Shown in pieces: positions 1 through 9,092 of a DNA stretch of 32,889 nucleotides. Within the stretch, counting starts at the first letter, position 1, and each line of letters begins with the position of its first letter. Origin of the DNA: Dysgonamonadaceae bacterium (lineage in GTDB: Bacteria; Bacteroidota; Bacteroidia; Bacteroidales; Azobacteroidaceae); contig JAIRZF010000171.1 of NCBI GenBank assembly GCA_031267385.1, positions 1 through 32,889 on the forward strand, read 5' to 3'. The notes under the pieces were generated by a model. That model was not told where the DNA came from, made no database searches, and saw nothing but the letters and a program-made list of their open reading frames with translations. The translations under genes were made by a program, and so were the position numbers.

Positions 1-64
1 AGATAAATAAAATAATTACAGCTACAGCAAGGACGCCATTAATAATGTAATTTGTATTCTTCAT
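1..64 (-). CDS. 5' end of a truncated protein with an N-terminal hydrophobic segment (MKNTNYIINGVLAVAVIILFI...), possibly OmpH/Skp-like
   Basis: Open frame on the minus strand from ATG at 64-62 to the window edge; hydrophobic N-terminus. OmpH assignment is only an impression. Confidence 0.4.
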   Translation of the reverse strand, partial: MKNTNYIINGVLAVAVIILFI

Positions 65-124
65 AAACAACTTGAATTCGTTTAACTTTATTTTTGTTTT
101 TATTAATTCATAAAAGACAATCAC

Positions 125-355
125 TCATTTTGAAAGCTCAAAGATATTCTTTTTGTTTTGTTCCTGCAAATCCTGAGAACTCATACAATCAATACCTTTT
201 CTCTTAAGTTGTTCATTACTACCAATATGTGAATCCGGAAATGTTCCATTTTTAGAGAAAAAAACTCTGAATCCAAGTAATAAAACACTTAAAGCGATCA
301 AAAAAATAGAAAATAAAAAGACATAAAGCATACACTTCCCTTTTTGTGAACGCAA
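125..355 (-). CDS. Small single-pass membrane protein, hypothetical
   Basis: 76 aa ORF with strong N-terminal TM segment; minus-strand -7-like TATATTTG (complement of 353-360) just upstream; same strand as the partial CDS at 1-64. Confidence 0.55.
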   Translation of the reverse strand: MRSQKGKCMLYVFLFSIFLIALSVLLLGFRVFFSKNGTFPDSHIGSNEQLKRKGIDCMSSQDLQEQNKKNIFELSK

Positions 356-465
356 ATATAATAGTAATTATCTTTAAAATCAGTTTTTTTCTTGAATATT
401 CGCTATTTTTTTTGTTTCTTTAGGCTTTCAAACGATTATATCTATAAGAATTAATAATTTATATC

Positions 466-1923
466 ATGGAAGTTAAAGATTTATCACCGAAATTAATTTG
501 GATTTTTTTTGATCAGATCACCAAAATCCCGCGTCCTTCAAAGAAAGAAGGGAAAATGGTTCAGTTTCTACTCGATTTTGCAAAATCTTATGGTTTGGAA
601 GCAAAAAAAGATGATGCAAACAATGTCCTGATAAAGAAACCTGCTACGCCGGGAAAAGAAAATGTAACCCGGATTATCTTACAATCACATGTCGATATGG
701 TGTGTGAAAAGAACAGCGATGTAAAACATGATTTTGAAAATGATCCTCTTCAGACTTATATTGATAACGGATGGGTGAAAGCAAAAGGGACTACTCTCGG
801 AGCTGACGACGGCATCGGAGTGGCTGCTTCCCTGGCCGTTTTGGCGTCAAAGGACTTAGAACACGGCCCTCTGGAATGTCTGTTCACTACGGATGAAGAA
901 ACCGGTCTGACGGGAGCTTTTGCGCTACAAAAAGGTTTTCTGACGGGGGATATCCTGATCAACCTGGACACGGAAGAGGAAGGTGAGTTTTATATTGGTT
1001 GTGCCGGAGGAAAGAATACCCTGGCTACTTTCACGTATGATCCGGAGAGCGCCCCTGCCGGTTATTTCTGGTTTAAAGTCAGTGTAAAAGGTTTGAACGG
1101 AGGTCATTCCGGCAGTGAAATTGATAAAGGACTTGGAAACGCCAATAAAATTCTGACCCGTTATTTGTGGACTTTAAATAAGGAGTATCCGGTTGTTCTA
1201 GCTCAAATCAACGGAGGAAATCTTAGCAATGCTATTCCTCGGGAAGCATGGGCTATAGCCGGAATCCCAACGACAGGCAAGGAAAAAACCGGTATTTTGG
1301 CAAATCTGTTGCAATCTGAAGTGGAAACTGAACTAAAAGTCGCCGATCCGGGAGTGAAAATCAGCATTGAAAGTGCAGATGCGCCGCAAACTTGTGTTGA
1401 TAAAAAAACCGGGAATAATTTGTTGAACGCATTGTATGCCTGCCCTCATGGAGTGATGGGCATGAGTTTTGATATTCCGGGACTTGTGGAAACATCCACC
1501 AATATGGCTTCCGTGAAAATGAAAGAAGACAATGCAATTGTCGTTACCACCAGCCAGCGTAGTTCTATCAATTCCCTCAAGGTAGATGTCGCCAATAAAG
1601 TGGCAGCGCTATTCACTTTAGCCGGAGCGGAAATAAAAGCGACAGACGGTTATCCGGGTTGGAAGCCGGATTCAAATTCGGAAATCCTGAAAATTTCAGA
1701 AAATGTTTATCTGAAACTGTTTGGAAATAAACCGGAAATTAAAGCAATACATGCCGGACTGGAATGTGGATTATTTCTCGAAAAATATCCCCATCTGGAT
1801 ATGATTTCCTGTGGGCCGACTATCTTGGGGGCACATTCTCCGGAAGAAAGGATCGATATTGTAACTGTAGATAAATGGTGGAAATTTTTGGTAGAATTAC
1901 TAAAAAACATTCCTGTGAAATAA
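466..1923 (+). CDS. pepD: Aminoacyl-histidine dipeptidase / cytosol non-specific dipeptidase (M20C)
   Basis: 485 aa; motifs SHVDMV, LGADDGIG, TTDEETGLTGA, CGPTILGAHSPEER typical of PepD. Confidence 0.95.
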   Translation: MEVKDLSPKLIWIFFDQITKIPRPSKKEGKMVQFLLDFAKSYGLEAKKDDANNVLIKKPATPGKENVTRIILQSHVDMVCEKNSDVKHDFENDPLQTYIDNGWVKAKGTTLGADDGIGVAASLAVLASKDLEHGPLECLFTTDEETGLTGAFALQKGFLTGDILINLDTEEEGEFYIGCAGGKNTLATFTYDPESAPAGYFWFKVSVKGLNGGHSGSEIDKGLGNANKILTRYLWTLNKEYPVVLAQINGGNLSNAIPREAWAIAGIPTTGKEKTGILANLLQSEVETELKVADPGVKISIESADAPQTCVDKKTGNNLLNALYACPHGVMGMSFDIPGLVETSTNMASVKMKEDNAIVVTTSQRSSINSLKVDVANKVAALFTLAGAEIKATDGYPGWKPDSNSEILKISENVYLKLFGNKPEIKAIHAGLECGLFLEKYPHLDMISCGPTILGAHSPEERIDIVTVDKWWKFLVELLKNIPVK

Positions 1924-1969
1924 AACTTCGTTATTTGCGTTATATAGACCTGATAAGGATTTGACCGCC

Positions 1970-3484
1970 ATGCGTAAATTACGATTAATACTACTTTTCC
2001 CGTTCACGCTGTTATTGATTGCCGTAGCAGCGTGTACGGATGATTTCGAGGATTATACTACCGGAGCGAATGATATTCTGGCGTTTTCAAAAGATACCGT
2101 CGCTTTTGATACCATTTTATCTACCATTGTCACTCCTACGGGTGGTTTCATCGTTTACAACAATAACAGTAAACCTTTGCTGATATCCTCAATAAACCTT
2201 TCCAAAGGAGACGCCAGCAATTTCAACATCGTTATCGACGGACAAACCGGAAATTACTTTGAAAATATTGAAGTTGGAGCAAAAGACAGTATTTATGTTT
2301 TTGTCAATGCCCGACTTGATGAAAATGGAGCGGTAATCCCCGTGTTATATGAAGATCAGATCCTGTTTCAAACCAATGGAGTTCAACAAAAGGTCGTCCT
2401 GGAGGCTTACGGACAAGATGTTTACATTTGGAAAGGTCGGGTCATTGACGAATCCGGAACACTCCCGAACGATAAACCGTATTTGATTTATGACAGTTTG
2501 GAAATCAAAGAAGGAGTAACGCTCACCATACAGGAAGGAACCACTTTTTATATGCATCAGAATTCCGGAATAAAAATCTACGGGACTTTGAATGTGAAAG
2601 GTAGTCCCGGCCGGAGAGTCGTGTTCAGGGGAGACCGTATGGATAATGATTACATGGTGAATATCCCTTATGACCGGGTGCCCGGGCAATGGGGCGGTTT
2701 TCGCTTCTATGAAACCAGTTTCAATAACGAATTTGAATCTGTATACATTCGGAATGGTTCGTACGGATTGATTTTTGAGACTTCAACAGCAGAGCAATCG
2801 AAACTGAAAATAAAGAATTCCATTATCACCAATATGAAAGGAGTCCTGATATCAGCCGATAATTGCCGGATAGAAGGAGATAATTGTGAGTTTTCAAATT
2901 CGCAACATCATTTGTTGTCGTTGGCCGGAGGAAAATACCGGTTTTCCCAATGTACAATGGCAAACTATTACCCTTCGACGCAACAATGGGGAACATCGGG
3001 TAATCAGACTATTTATCTGACAAATGAAATAGTGGAAATGGATGCTGTTACTGAAAATATAGTGTATAAACCGGCTCCATTGGAACAGGCGGATTTCACA
3101 AACTGTATTATTTATGGTCCGAATTCCAAGGCGGGAATAAATCTGTCCAAAGATACGGTGCATAATCCGGCGACTGTTTACAACTATAATTTCCTGAATT
3201 GCCTGGTTCTGTATGATGAAACAAAACCGAAGGCTCAATTTGTGGACTGTATTTTCAATAAAGACCCTAAATTCCTGAATATCAAGTTGACGGATACGGA
3301 TTCAAAGTCAATTCCTTATGACTTCCGTCTCGATTCCATTTCTCCCGCAAGAAATGTGGCAAATCAGGAAGCAGCCCGGCGAATCCCCGACGATATGAAT
3401 GGAATATCCCGGTTCATGGACGATGGTCCTGATATTGGAGCCTATGAGTATATAAAAAATGAAAAAAATGAAATACAAAAATAA
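1970..3484 (+). CDS. Lipoprotein with right-handed beta-helix-like repeats
   Basis: Signal peptide with lipobox (LLLIAVAAC); repeated short beta-strand segments; C-terminal DIGAYEY motif. The ORF track starts at TTG 1961, but ATG 1970 fits the signal peptide better. Confidence 0.75.
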   Translation: MRKLRLILLFPFTLLLIAVAACTDDFEDYTTGANDILAFSKDTVAFDTILSTIVTPTGGFIVYNNNSKPLLISSINLSKGDASNFNIVIDGQTGNYFENIEVGAKDSIYVFVNARLDENGAVIPVLYEDQILFQTNGVQQKVVLEAYGQDVYIWKGRVIDESGTLPNDKPYLIYDSLEIKEGVTLTIQEGTTFYMHQNSGIKIYGTLNVKGSPGRRVVFRGDRMDNDYMVNIPYDRVPGQWGGFRFYETSFNNEFESVYIRNGSYGLIFETSTAEQSKLKIKNSIITNMKGVLISADNCRIEGDNCEFSNSQHHLLSLAGGKYRFSQCTMANYYPSTQQWGTSGNQTIYLTNEIVEMDAVTENIVYKPAPLEQADFTNCIIYGPNSKAGINLSKDTVHNPATVYNYNFLNCLVLYDETKPKAQFVDCIFNKDPKFLNIKLTDTDSKSIPYDFRLDSISPARNVANQEAARRIPDDMNGISRFMDDGPDIGAYEYIKNEKNEIQK

Positions 3485-4527
3485 TGAAAAACAAAAAACT
3501 TTTAATCGTAATCTTAACTTTATCCTGCTGTTTTCCTACCGGTTTATTTTCCCAACAAAAATTCAGAGTGGTATCATATAATGTTGAGAACCTTTTCGAT
3601 ACGAATGATGATCCGGCTAAGGATGATAGTGAATTCCTGCCTGACGGCAAGCGTTATTGGACTTATAAACGTTATGCGAATAAACTGAATAATTTAGCCC
3701 GTGTTATAGCTGTAGCCGGAGAATGGGACATACCTGCTATTGTTGGCCTTTATGAGGTCGAAAATGAAAAAGTGATGGATGATTTCACAAAAAGATCCCC
3801 TTTGAAAAATCAGAAGTACCGCTATGTGATGACTAATTCGGAAGATGCCCGTGGAATCGACGTTGCTATGATGTACCAGCGGGACCAGTTTAAGTATTTG
3901 TATCACCGGTCGTACAGGATCAGATTTCCGGCTAATCCGAGTCGGAAAACCAGAGATATACTTCATGTTACAGGTTGTGTGATGTCCGGAGATACTTTGG
4001 ATGTTTTTCTGTGCCATTTTCCGTCGAGGCGTGGAGGAGAAGTCCGGTCTGAGCCTGATCGTATGTACGCGGCATCTGTTGTGCGTTCAAAAGTAGACAG
4101 TCTGTTTCAGATCCGTCGAAACGCCAATATCCTCATTATGGGAGATTTCAATGATGAGCCCGGAAACAAAAGTATTTACGATGTTTTGAGGGCTAAACCA
4201 TACTCGGTAAATATGAAATCCGGGGATTTGTGTAATTTATTTTACCCCTATCAGAAGAAACAGAATACCGGGACTTACAAATTCGGTAGAGAATGGAACA
4301 TGTTGGATCAAATCATTGTTTCGGTTAATTTGTTAAATAAAAAACAACAATTTCATGTCTTGCCGGAAACTGCTACTATTTTCACTCCCTCATTTATCGT
4401 GACGGAAGATAAGGTAAATGGAGGGAAACGACCTTTTAAAACATATCATGGAGTGAAACACGAAGGAGGTTTCAGTGATCATTTCCCTATATTGTTAGAT
4501 TTTGAAGTTTATTTTTCTGACAAATAA
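3484..4527 (+). CDS. Secreted endonuclease/exonuclease/phosphatase family protein
   Basis: Signal peptide; VVSYNVENLFDT, LYEVEN, MGDFNDEPG and SDHFPILLDF motifs of the EEP fold. TAATG overlap with the upstream stop. Confidence 0.88.
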   Translation: MKNKKLLIVILTLSCCFPTGLFSQQKFRVVSYNVENLFDTNDDPAKDDSEFLPDGKRYWTYKRYANKLNNLARVIAVAGEWDIPAIVGLYEVENEKVMDDFTKRSPLKNQKYRYVMTNSEDARGIDVAMMYQRDQFKYLYHRSYRIRFPANPSRKTRDILHVTGCVMSGDTLDVFLCHFPSRRGGEVRSEPDRMYAASVVRSKVDSLFQIRRNANILIMGDFNDEPGNKSIYDVLRAKPYSVNMKSGDLCNLFYPYQKKQNTGTYKFGREWNMLDQIIVSVNLLNKKQQFHVLPETATIFTPSFIVTEDKVNGGKRPFKTYHGVKHEGGFSDHFPILLDFEVYFSDK

Positions 4528-4551
4528 GTATGAAAAAAGTTGGATTTTTTT

Positions 4552-4582
4552 TTTGTAATTCCTCCATAACTTATTATCTTTG
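4552..4582 (+). promoter_or_regulatory. Bacteroidota-type promoter (TTTG-N19-TATCTTTG)
   Basis: TTTG 4552-4555 and TATCTTTG 4575-4582, 19-nt spacer, 28 bp upstream of the AraC gene start. Confidence 0.7.
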
Positions 4583-4610
4583 TGTGTTGCTTTGTTAAAA
4601 ATTTCAAGTT

Positions 4611-5504
4611 ATGATTAAGAATTTGTCACCGGATTCTCGCTTTCAGGAAACATTAAGCATCTTGTCCTTTGAAGATACTCAGAAAGTGCAGTTTGAATCC
4701 TATTGCCGGGCTAATTATTATCAGGTAATTTGGATTAAAAAAGGAGAAGCCGTGTTTGAAGTTGATATGAAGAAGATATCTCTTACTTCGGGTCAATTTA
4801 TTTGTATCGGCAAAGACTTGGTGTATAAATTCGACTCTGAAAACGAATACACAGGATATGTCCTGAGTTTCGCAGAACATTATTTCGACCGGTGTGAACG
4901 GGAAAAACTGTTTCTTCAGGATGCGCGTATTTTTAAAGATCAATCACAGCCCATGTCAGCCGCCGAAATGATGCTTGATGGTAATTTGCTGAGTGTAGAG
5001 TCTATATTGAATACCTATCTGAATGATACGGATCCGTTGAGTGATGATATCATCCATACCCTTCTGAAGTTTTTCTTGTTTCGGGCTGAAGCTGCATTAA
5101 CAAAAAATTCGCCGCCCGTTTCTATTTCGGATACCAACAAGATCCTTGTAAATAATTTCAGGAAATTGGTTAATGAGCATTTCATAGAACATAAAGATCT
5201 TGTTTTTTATACGGAACGGTTGGGCGTATCTTCCAGGCAATTGTTGTATGCAACAAAACAGGCTGTCGGAAAAAATGCCAAGGAAATTATTATTGAAAAA
5301 GTCATTGTTGAAGGGAAGCGTTTTCTTACTTATTCCGGACTTTCCGTCAAACAGATAGCTTATCGTCTGGGATTCAATGAGCCTAATAATTTTTCGATCT
5401 TTTTTAATAAATATACCGGAATGACCCCTCTCGCTTTCAAAAAAAATATTCTTGATTCATCATCCGGTAAGGCGAAAAAGATAATGTTTAGCGGACATTC
5501 ATGA
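4611..5504 (+). CDS. AraC-family transcriptional regulator
   Basis: N-terminal cupin-like domain; C-terminal HTH (LSVKQIAYRLGFNEPNNFSIFFNKYTGMTPLAFKK). Ends in TGA. Confidence 0.9.
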   Translation: MIKNLSPDSRFQETLSILSFEDTQKVQFESYCRANYYQVIWIKKGEAVFEVDMKKISLTSGQFICIGKDLVYKFDSENEYTGYVLSFAEHYFDRCEREKLFLQDARIFKDQSQPMSAAEMMLDGNLLSVESILNTYLNDTDPLSDDIIHTLLKFFLFRAEAALTKNSPPVSISDTNKILVNNFRKLVNEHFIEHKDLVFYTERLGVSSRQLLYATKQAVGKNAKEIIIEKVIVEGKRFLTYSGLSVKQIAYRLGFNEPNNFSIFFNKYTGMTPLAFKKNILDSSSGKAKKIMFSGHS

Positions 5505-5552
5505 TTTTTGCGGTTGTATTTTAATAAGAAGAAAAATAATTATAGCAGGAAA

Positions 5553-5584
5553 TTTGTCTATATTTAAAGTTTGCATTATCTTTG
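5553..5584 (+). promoter_or_regulatory. Bacteroidota-type promoter of rpsU (TTTG-N20-TATCTTTG)
   Basis: TTTG 5553-5556 and TATCTTTG 5577-5584. Confidence 0.75.
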
Positions 5585-5652
5585 CAAGCCGAAATTTGAA
5601 TAAAATTCAGAAAAATATAAAATAAACGGATTCAATTTATTAAAAGAAAATT

Positions 5653-5844
5653 ATGATTATTGTTCCATTAAAAGAAGGCGAAAATATTGAGAGAGCCTTG
5701 AAGAAATTTAAAAGAAAATTTGAAAAAACAGGTGTTGTTAAAGAATTAAGAAGAAGACAAGCTTTCTCAAAACCTTCTGTAGAAAAGAGAAAACAGAAAA
5801 TTCACGCTGTATACGTGCAAAAACTTCATCAGGCAGAAGAATAA
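5653..5844 (+). CDS. rpsU: 30S ribosomal protein bS21
   Basis: 63 aa basic protein, MIIVPLKEGENIERALKKFKRKFEKTGVVKELRRRQAF. Confidence 0.95.
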   Translation: MIIVPLKEGENIERALKKFKRKFEKTGVVKELRRRQAFSKPSVEKRKQKIHAVYVQKLHQAEE

Positions 5845-5889
5845 TTCTTTTTTTATTATTATATTTGTTGCATCAAACGTCGCATCCTT

Positions 5890-6774
5890 ATGCTAATAGA
5901 CTCGTTTCTGCAATATCTCCGTTATGAGAAGGGTTTCTCTTCTCATACGGTGTCTTCGTATAGTAACGATTTGAATCAGTATCAGGACTTTGTCCTTCGG
6001 GAGAAGTCGGTTTTTGATCCGAAAGAAGCGGATGTGGCTCTGGTTCGCCGGTGGATTGTTTTTCTGATGAGCGAGGGATATTCCCCTCTGTCTGTGAATC
6101 GTAAGCTTAGTGCATTGAAATCTTTCTTCAGGTACTTGTTTCGGCTAAAACAGATTGCAGTCGATCCTGTTAAAAAAGTAAGCGGCCCCAAAGCAAACAA
6201 AGTACTCCCCAATTTTGTTAAAGAGAAAGACATGGAGATGATTCTCGATGACCCGGAATCGGATCGGTCTTTTGAATCCGTTAGAGACCATACTATTGTA
6301 GAGTTCCTTTACACTACGGGGATGCGCTGTGCCGAACTGGTTGGATTGGATGACAATGACGTCGATTTGGAGTCCGGTTTGTTGAAAGTCACGGGAAAAA
6401 GGAATAAACAGAGGTTAATCCCTTTCTCCGGGCGGTTGAAAGAAGCGGCGGATATTTATTTGAATGTAAGGAGAGAGATGGAGTCCGGCAAACAGGATTC
6501 GGCATTTTTTGTACGAAAAGATGGGCGTCGCCTGACAAATAGCCTTGTGTACAGGATTGTGAATTCCAGTTTGTCGAAAATACCGGGTCTGTCGAAAAAA
6601 AGCCCTCACGTGTTGAGACATACATTTGCAACAAGTATGTTGAATAATGGTGCAGACCTGAATGCGGTTAAAGAATTGTTGGGGCATGCGAGTTTGTCGT
6701 CAACTGAAGTTTATACTCATACTACTTTTGAGGAATTAAAAAAAGTGTATCACCAGGCTCATCCGAGAGCCTGA
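5890..6774 (+). CDS. xerC: Tyrosine recombinase XerC/XerD family
   Basis: 294 aa; N-terminal SAM-like domain; catalytic motifs TTGMRCAEL, HVLRHTFATSML, LGHASLSSTEVYTH. Ends with tandem in-frame TGA TAA. Confidence 0.9.
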   Translation: MLIDSFLQYLRYEKGFSSHTVSSYSNDLNQYQDFVLREKSVFDPKEADVALVRRWIVFLMSEGYSPLSVNRKLSALKSFFRYLFRLKQIAVDPVKKVSGPKANKVLPNFVKEKDMEMILDDPESDRSFESVRDHTIVEFLYTTGMRCAELVGLDDNDVDLESGLLKVTGKRNKQRLIPFSGRLKEAADIYLNVRREMESGKQDSAFFVRKDGRRLTNSLVYRIVNSSLSKIPGLSKKSPHVLRHTFATSMLNNGADLNAVKELLGHASLSSTEVYTHTTFEELKKVYHQAHPRA

Positions 6775-6781
6775 TAAAATT

Positions 6782-6790
6782 AAAGGAGGT
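6782..6790 (+). promoter_or_regulatory. Strong Shine-Dalgarno sequence (AAAGGAGGT) of hpf
   Basis: AAGGAGGT (6783-6790) is 8-nt complementary to the canonical 16S 3' tail; 5 nt before ATG 6796. Confidence 0.85.
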
Positions 6791-6795
6791 TACCT

Positions 6796-7095
6796 ATGGA
6801 AATCAGAATTCAGCCTATTCGTTTTGAAGCAAGTCAACAATTGGAATCTTTTATCCAAAAGAAAGTTGCTAAGTTGGAAAAATATTTCGACGGAATCATT
6901 GCCGCCGAAGTCGTATTGAAAGTGATCAAGCCGGAATCCGCAATGAATAAAGAAGCTTCCATCAAATTGGAAGTGCCTGGACCCGATCTTTTTGCGACAA
7001 AAACCAGTGACACATTTGAAGAATCTATTGATATTGTGGTCGAAGCATTGGAGAAACAATTGGTGAAATTGAAAGAAAAGCAAAGAAGTAAATAA
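6796..7095 (+). CDS. hpf: Ribosome hibernation promoting factor (short HPF/RaiA family)
   Basis: 99 aa with HPF/YfiA-like pattern (IRFEASQQLESFIQKKVAKLEKYF...). Confidence 0.9.
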   Translation: MEIRIQPIRFEASQQLESFIQKKVAKLEKYFDGIIAAEVVLKVIKPESAMNKEASIKLEVPGPDLFATKTSDTFEESIDIVVEALEKQLVKLKEKQRSK

Positions 7096-7111
7096 AAAAT
7101 ACCGTAGATAT

Positions 7112-7142
7112 TTTGCAGATACAAAAAAAATGTCTAAATTTG
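7112..7142 (+). promoter_or_regulatory. Bacteroidota-type promoter of the tRNA-tuf superoperon (TTTG-N19-TAAATTTG)
   Basis: TTTG 7112-7115 and TAAATTTG 7135-7142. Confidence 0.75.
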
Positions 7143-7196
7143 CAGCCGTTTCGGCCCTTTTTGTAAGGATTCGGAACGGCTATTTAATTGTTTAAT

Positions 7197-7270
7197 GCCT
7201 CTTTAGCTCAGTTGGCCAGAGCACGTGATTTGTAATCTCGGGGTCGTTGGTTCGAATCCGACAAGAGGCT
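7197..7270 (+). tRNA. tRNA-Thr (anticodon TGT)
   Basis: Acceptor GCCTCTT/AAGAGGC; anticodon loop TTTGTAA; GGTTCGAATCC T-loop. Confidence 0.95.
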
Positions 7271-7341
7271 CGGAGAGTTTAAAGAGAAGATTGACAATTG
7301 AAGATAGATCGAAGATAGGTGGTTGACGATTAAACAATTAG

Positions 7342-7424
7342 GGGCAGTTACCAGAGTGGCCAAATGGGGCTGACTGTAACTCAGCTGGCTTACGCCTTCG
7401 GTGGTTCGAATCCATCACTGCCCA
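7342..7424 (+). tRNA. tRNA-Tyr (anticodon GTA)
   Basis: Acceptor GGGCAGT/ACTGCCC; GCTGA-CTGTAAC-TCAGC anticodon arm; long variable arm. Confidence 0.95.
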
Positions 7425-7425
7425 C

Positions 7426-7468
7426 AACGTAAAAACGTATAACGTATAACGTAAAACGTAAAACGTAA
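7426..7468 (+). repeat. Tandem repeat with 7-bp period, unit AACGTAW (about 6 copies)
   Basis: AACGTAAA-AACGTAT-AACGTAT-AACGTAA-AACGTAA-AACGTAA read directly between tRNA-Tyr and tRNA-Gly. Confidence 0.9.
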
Positions 7469-7471
7469 TTC

Positions 7472-7544
7472 GCGGAAGTAGCTCAGTTGATAGAGCATTA
7501 GCCTTCCAAGCTGAGGGTCGCGGGTTTGAGTCCCGTCTTCCGCT
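7472..7544 (+). tRNA. tRNA-Gly (anticodon TCC)
   Basis: Acceptor GCGGAAG/CTTCCGC; anticodon arm TTAGC-CTTCCAA-GCTGA. Confidence 0.95.
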
Positions 7545-7549
7545 CTCTC

Positions 7550-7621
<72 letters not shown>

Positions 7622-7725
7622 CAGAAACTAAAGGAGAATTGAGAACCAGGTAAAAAATTTGCTGATTTTCAGTTTCAATTATCAGTTTGAAAAGACAATA
7701 TTAATCAAATAAAGATCATTAAATT

Positions 7726-8913
7726 ATGGCAAAAGAACATTTTAACCGGTCGAAACCCCACGTTAACATCGGTACAATCGGTCACGTTGACCACGGTAAA
7801 ACTACTTTGACTGCTGCTATTACTACTGTATTGGCAAAGAAAGGTCTTTCTGAAGTGAAATCATTTGATCAAATTGATAACGCTCCGGAAGAAAAAGAAA
7901 GAGGTATTACTATTAATACGGCTCACGTAGAGTACGAGACGGAAAACCGCCATTATGCTCACGTAGACTGTCCGGGTCACGCCGACTACGTTAAGAATAT
8001 GGTTACCGGCGCTGCTCAAATGGATGGCGCTATCATTGTGGTAGCCGCTACAGACGGTCCTATGCCTCAAACCCGTGAACACATCCTTTTGGCTCGTCAG
8101 GTAAACGTACCTAAACTGGTCGTTTTCATGAACAAATGCGATATCGTTGACGATGATGAAATGTTGGAATTAGTTGAAATGGAGATGAGAGAATTACTCG
8201 AATTTTACAATTTTGACGGCGATAATACTCCGGTTATCCAAGGTTCTGCTTTGGGTGGATTGAACGGAATCCCTGAATGGGAAGAAAAGATCATGGACTT
8301 AATGAACGCTGTGGATACCTGGATTCCACTGCCTCCGCGCGACGTTGATAAACCGTTCCTGATGCCGGTAGAAGATGTATTCTCTATCACAGGTCGCGGT
8401 ACAGTTGCTACGGGTCGTATCGAAACCGGTATTATCAAAACCGGAGAAGAAGTTCAAATCATTGGTCTGGGCGCTGACGGTAAAAAATCAGTTGTTACCG
8501 GAGTTGAAATGTTCCGTAAGATCCTTGATGAAGGCCAAGCCGGTGATAACGTAGGTTTGTTGCTTCGTGGTATCGACAAAGATGAAATCAAACGTGGTAT
8601 GGTTATCACTCACCCTAACAAAGTGAAACCTCATACAACCGTTAAAGCTGAGGTGTATATCCTGAAGAAAGAAGAAGGTGGACGTCACACGCCATTCCAT
8701 AACAAATATCGTCCTCAATTCTATATCCGTACATTGGATGTAACCGGTGAAATCACTCTTCCGGAAGGAACTGAAATGGTAATGCCGGGTGATAACGTGA
8801 CAATTACCGTGGAATTGATCTATCCGGTTGCTTGTAGCGAAGGTCTTCGTTTTGCTATCCGCGAAGGTGGACGTACAGTAGGTGCAGGACAGATCACTGA
8901 AATTGTTGAATAA
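7726..8913 (+). CDS. tuf: Elongation factor Tu
   Basis: 395 aa; [23 protein letters not shown] motifs. Confidence 0.99.
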   Translation: MAKEHFNRSKPHVNIGTIGHVDHGKTTLTAAITTVLAKKGLSEVKSFDQIDNAPEEKERGITINTAHVEYETENRHYAHVDCPGHADYVKNMVTGAAQMDGAIIVVAATDGPMPQTREHILLARQVNVPKLVVFMNKCDIVDDDEMLELVEMEMRELLEFYNFDGDNTPVIQGSALGGLNGIPEWEEKIMDLMNAVDTWIPLPPRDVDKPFLMPVEDVFSITGRGTVATGRIETGIIKTGEEVQIIGLGADGKKSVVTGVEMFRKILDEGQAGDNVGLLLRGIDKDEIKRGMVITHPNKVKPHTTVKAEVYILKKEEGGRHTPFHNKYRPQFYIRTLDVTGEITLPEGTEMVMPGDNVTITVELIYPVACSEGLRFAIREGGRTVGAGQITEIVE

Positions 8914-9000
8914 AATTAACAATTGACAATTGACAATTGACAATTAAATCGGGTTCTAAAAACTTTATTTTCGATTGTTGGTTTTCAATTGTCAATTAAC
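8914..9000 (+). repeat. 7-bp-period tandem repeat (AATTGAC x3 plus degenerate flanking copies) with a downstream inverted copy
   Basis: AATTAAC-AATTGAC-AATTGAC-AATTGAC-AATTAAA at 8914-8948; inverted TTCAATTGTCAATTAAC at 8984-9000. Confidence 0.9.
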
Positions 9001-9001
9001 T

Positions 9002-9074
9002 ACGGGTCTAGCTCAGTTGGTAGAGCACTGGTCTCCAAAACCAGGTGTCGGGAGTTCGAGTCTCTCGACCCGTG
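9002..9074 (+). tRNA. tRNA-Trp (anticodon CCA)
   Basis: Acceptor ACGGGTC/GACCCGT; anticodon arm CTGGT-CTCCAAA-ACCAG. Confidence 0.96.
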
Positions 9075-9092
9075 CTAAAAATCTATCATTAG

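Noticed and set aside
5890-6774. Tyrosine recombinase as a sign of an integrated mobile element
   Set aside because: It sits in a housekeeping rpsU-xerC-hpf context, with no attachment repeats or cargo genes; it fits chromosomal XerC.
8921-8941. TTGACA words in the AATTGAC array as sigma70 -35 boxes
   Set aside because: Bacteroidota primary sigma factor uses TTTG/TAnnTTTG; the TTGACA matches are a by-product of the repeat unit.
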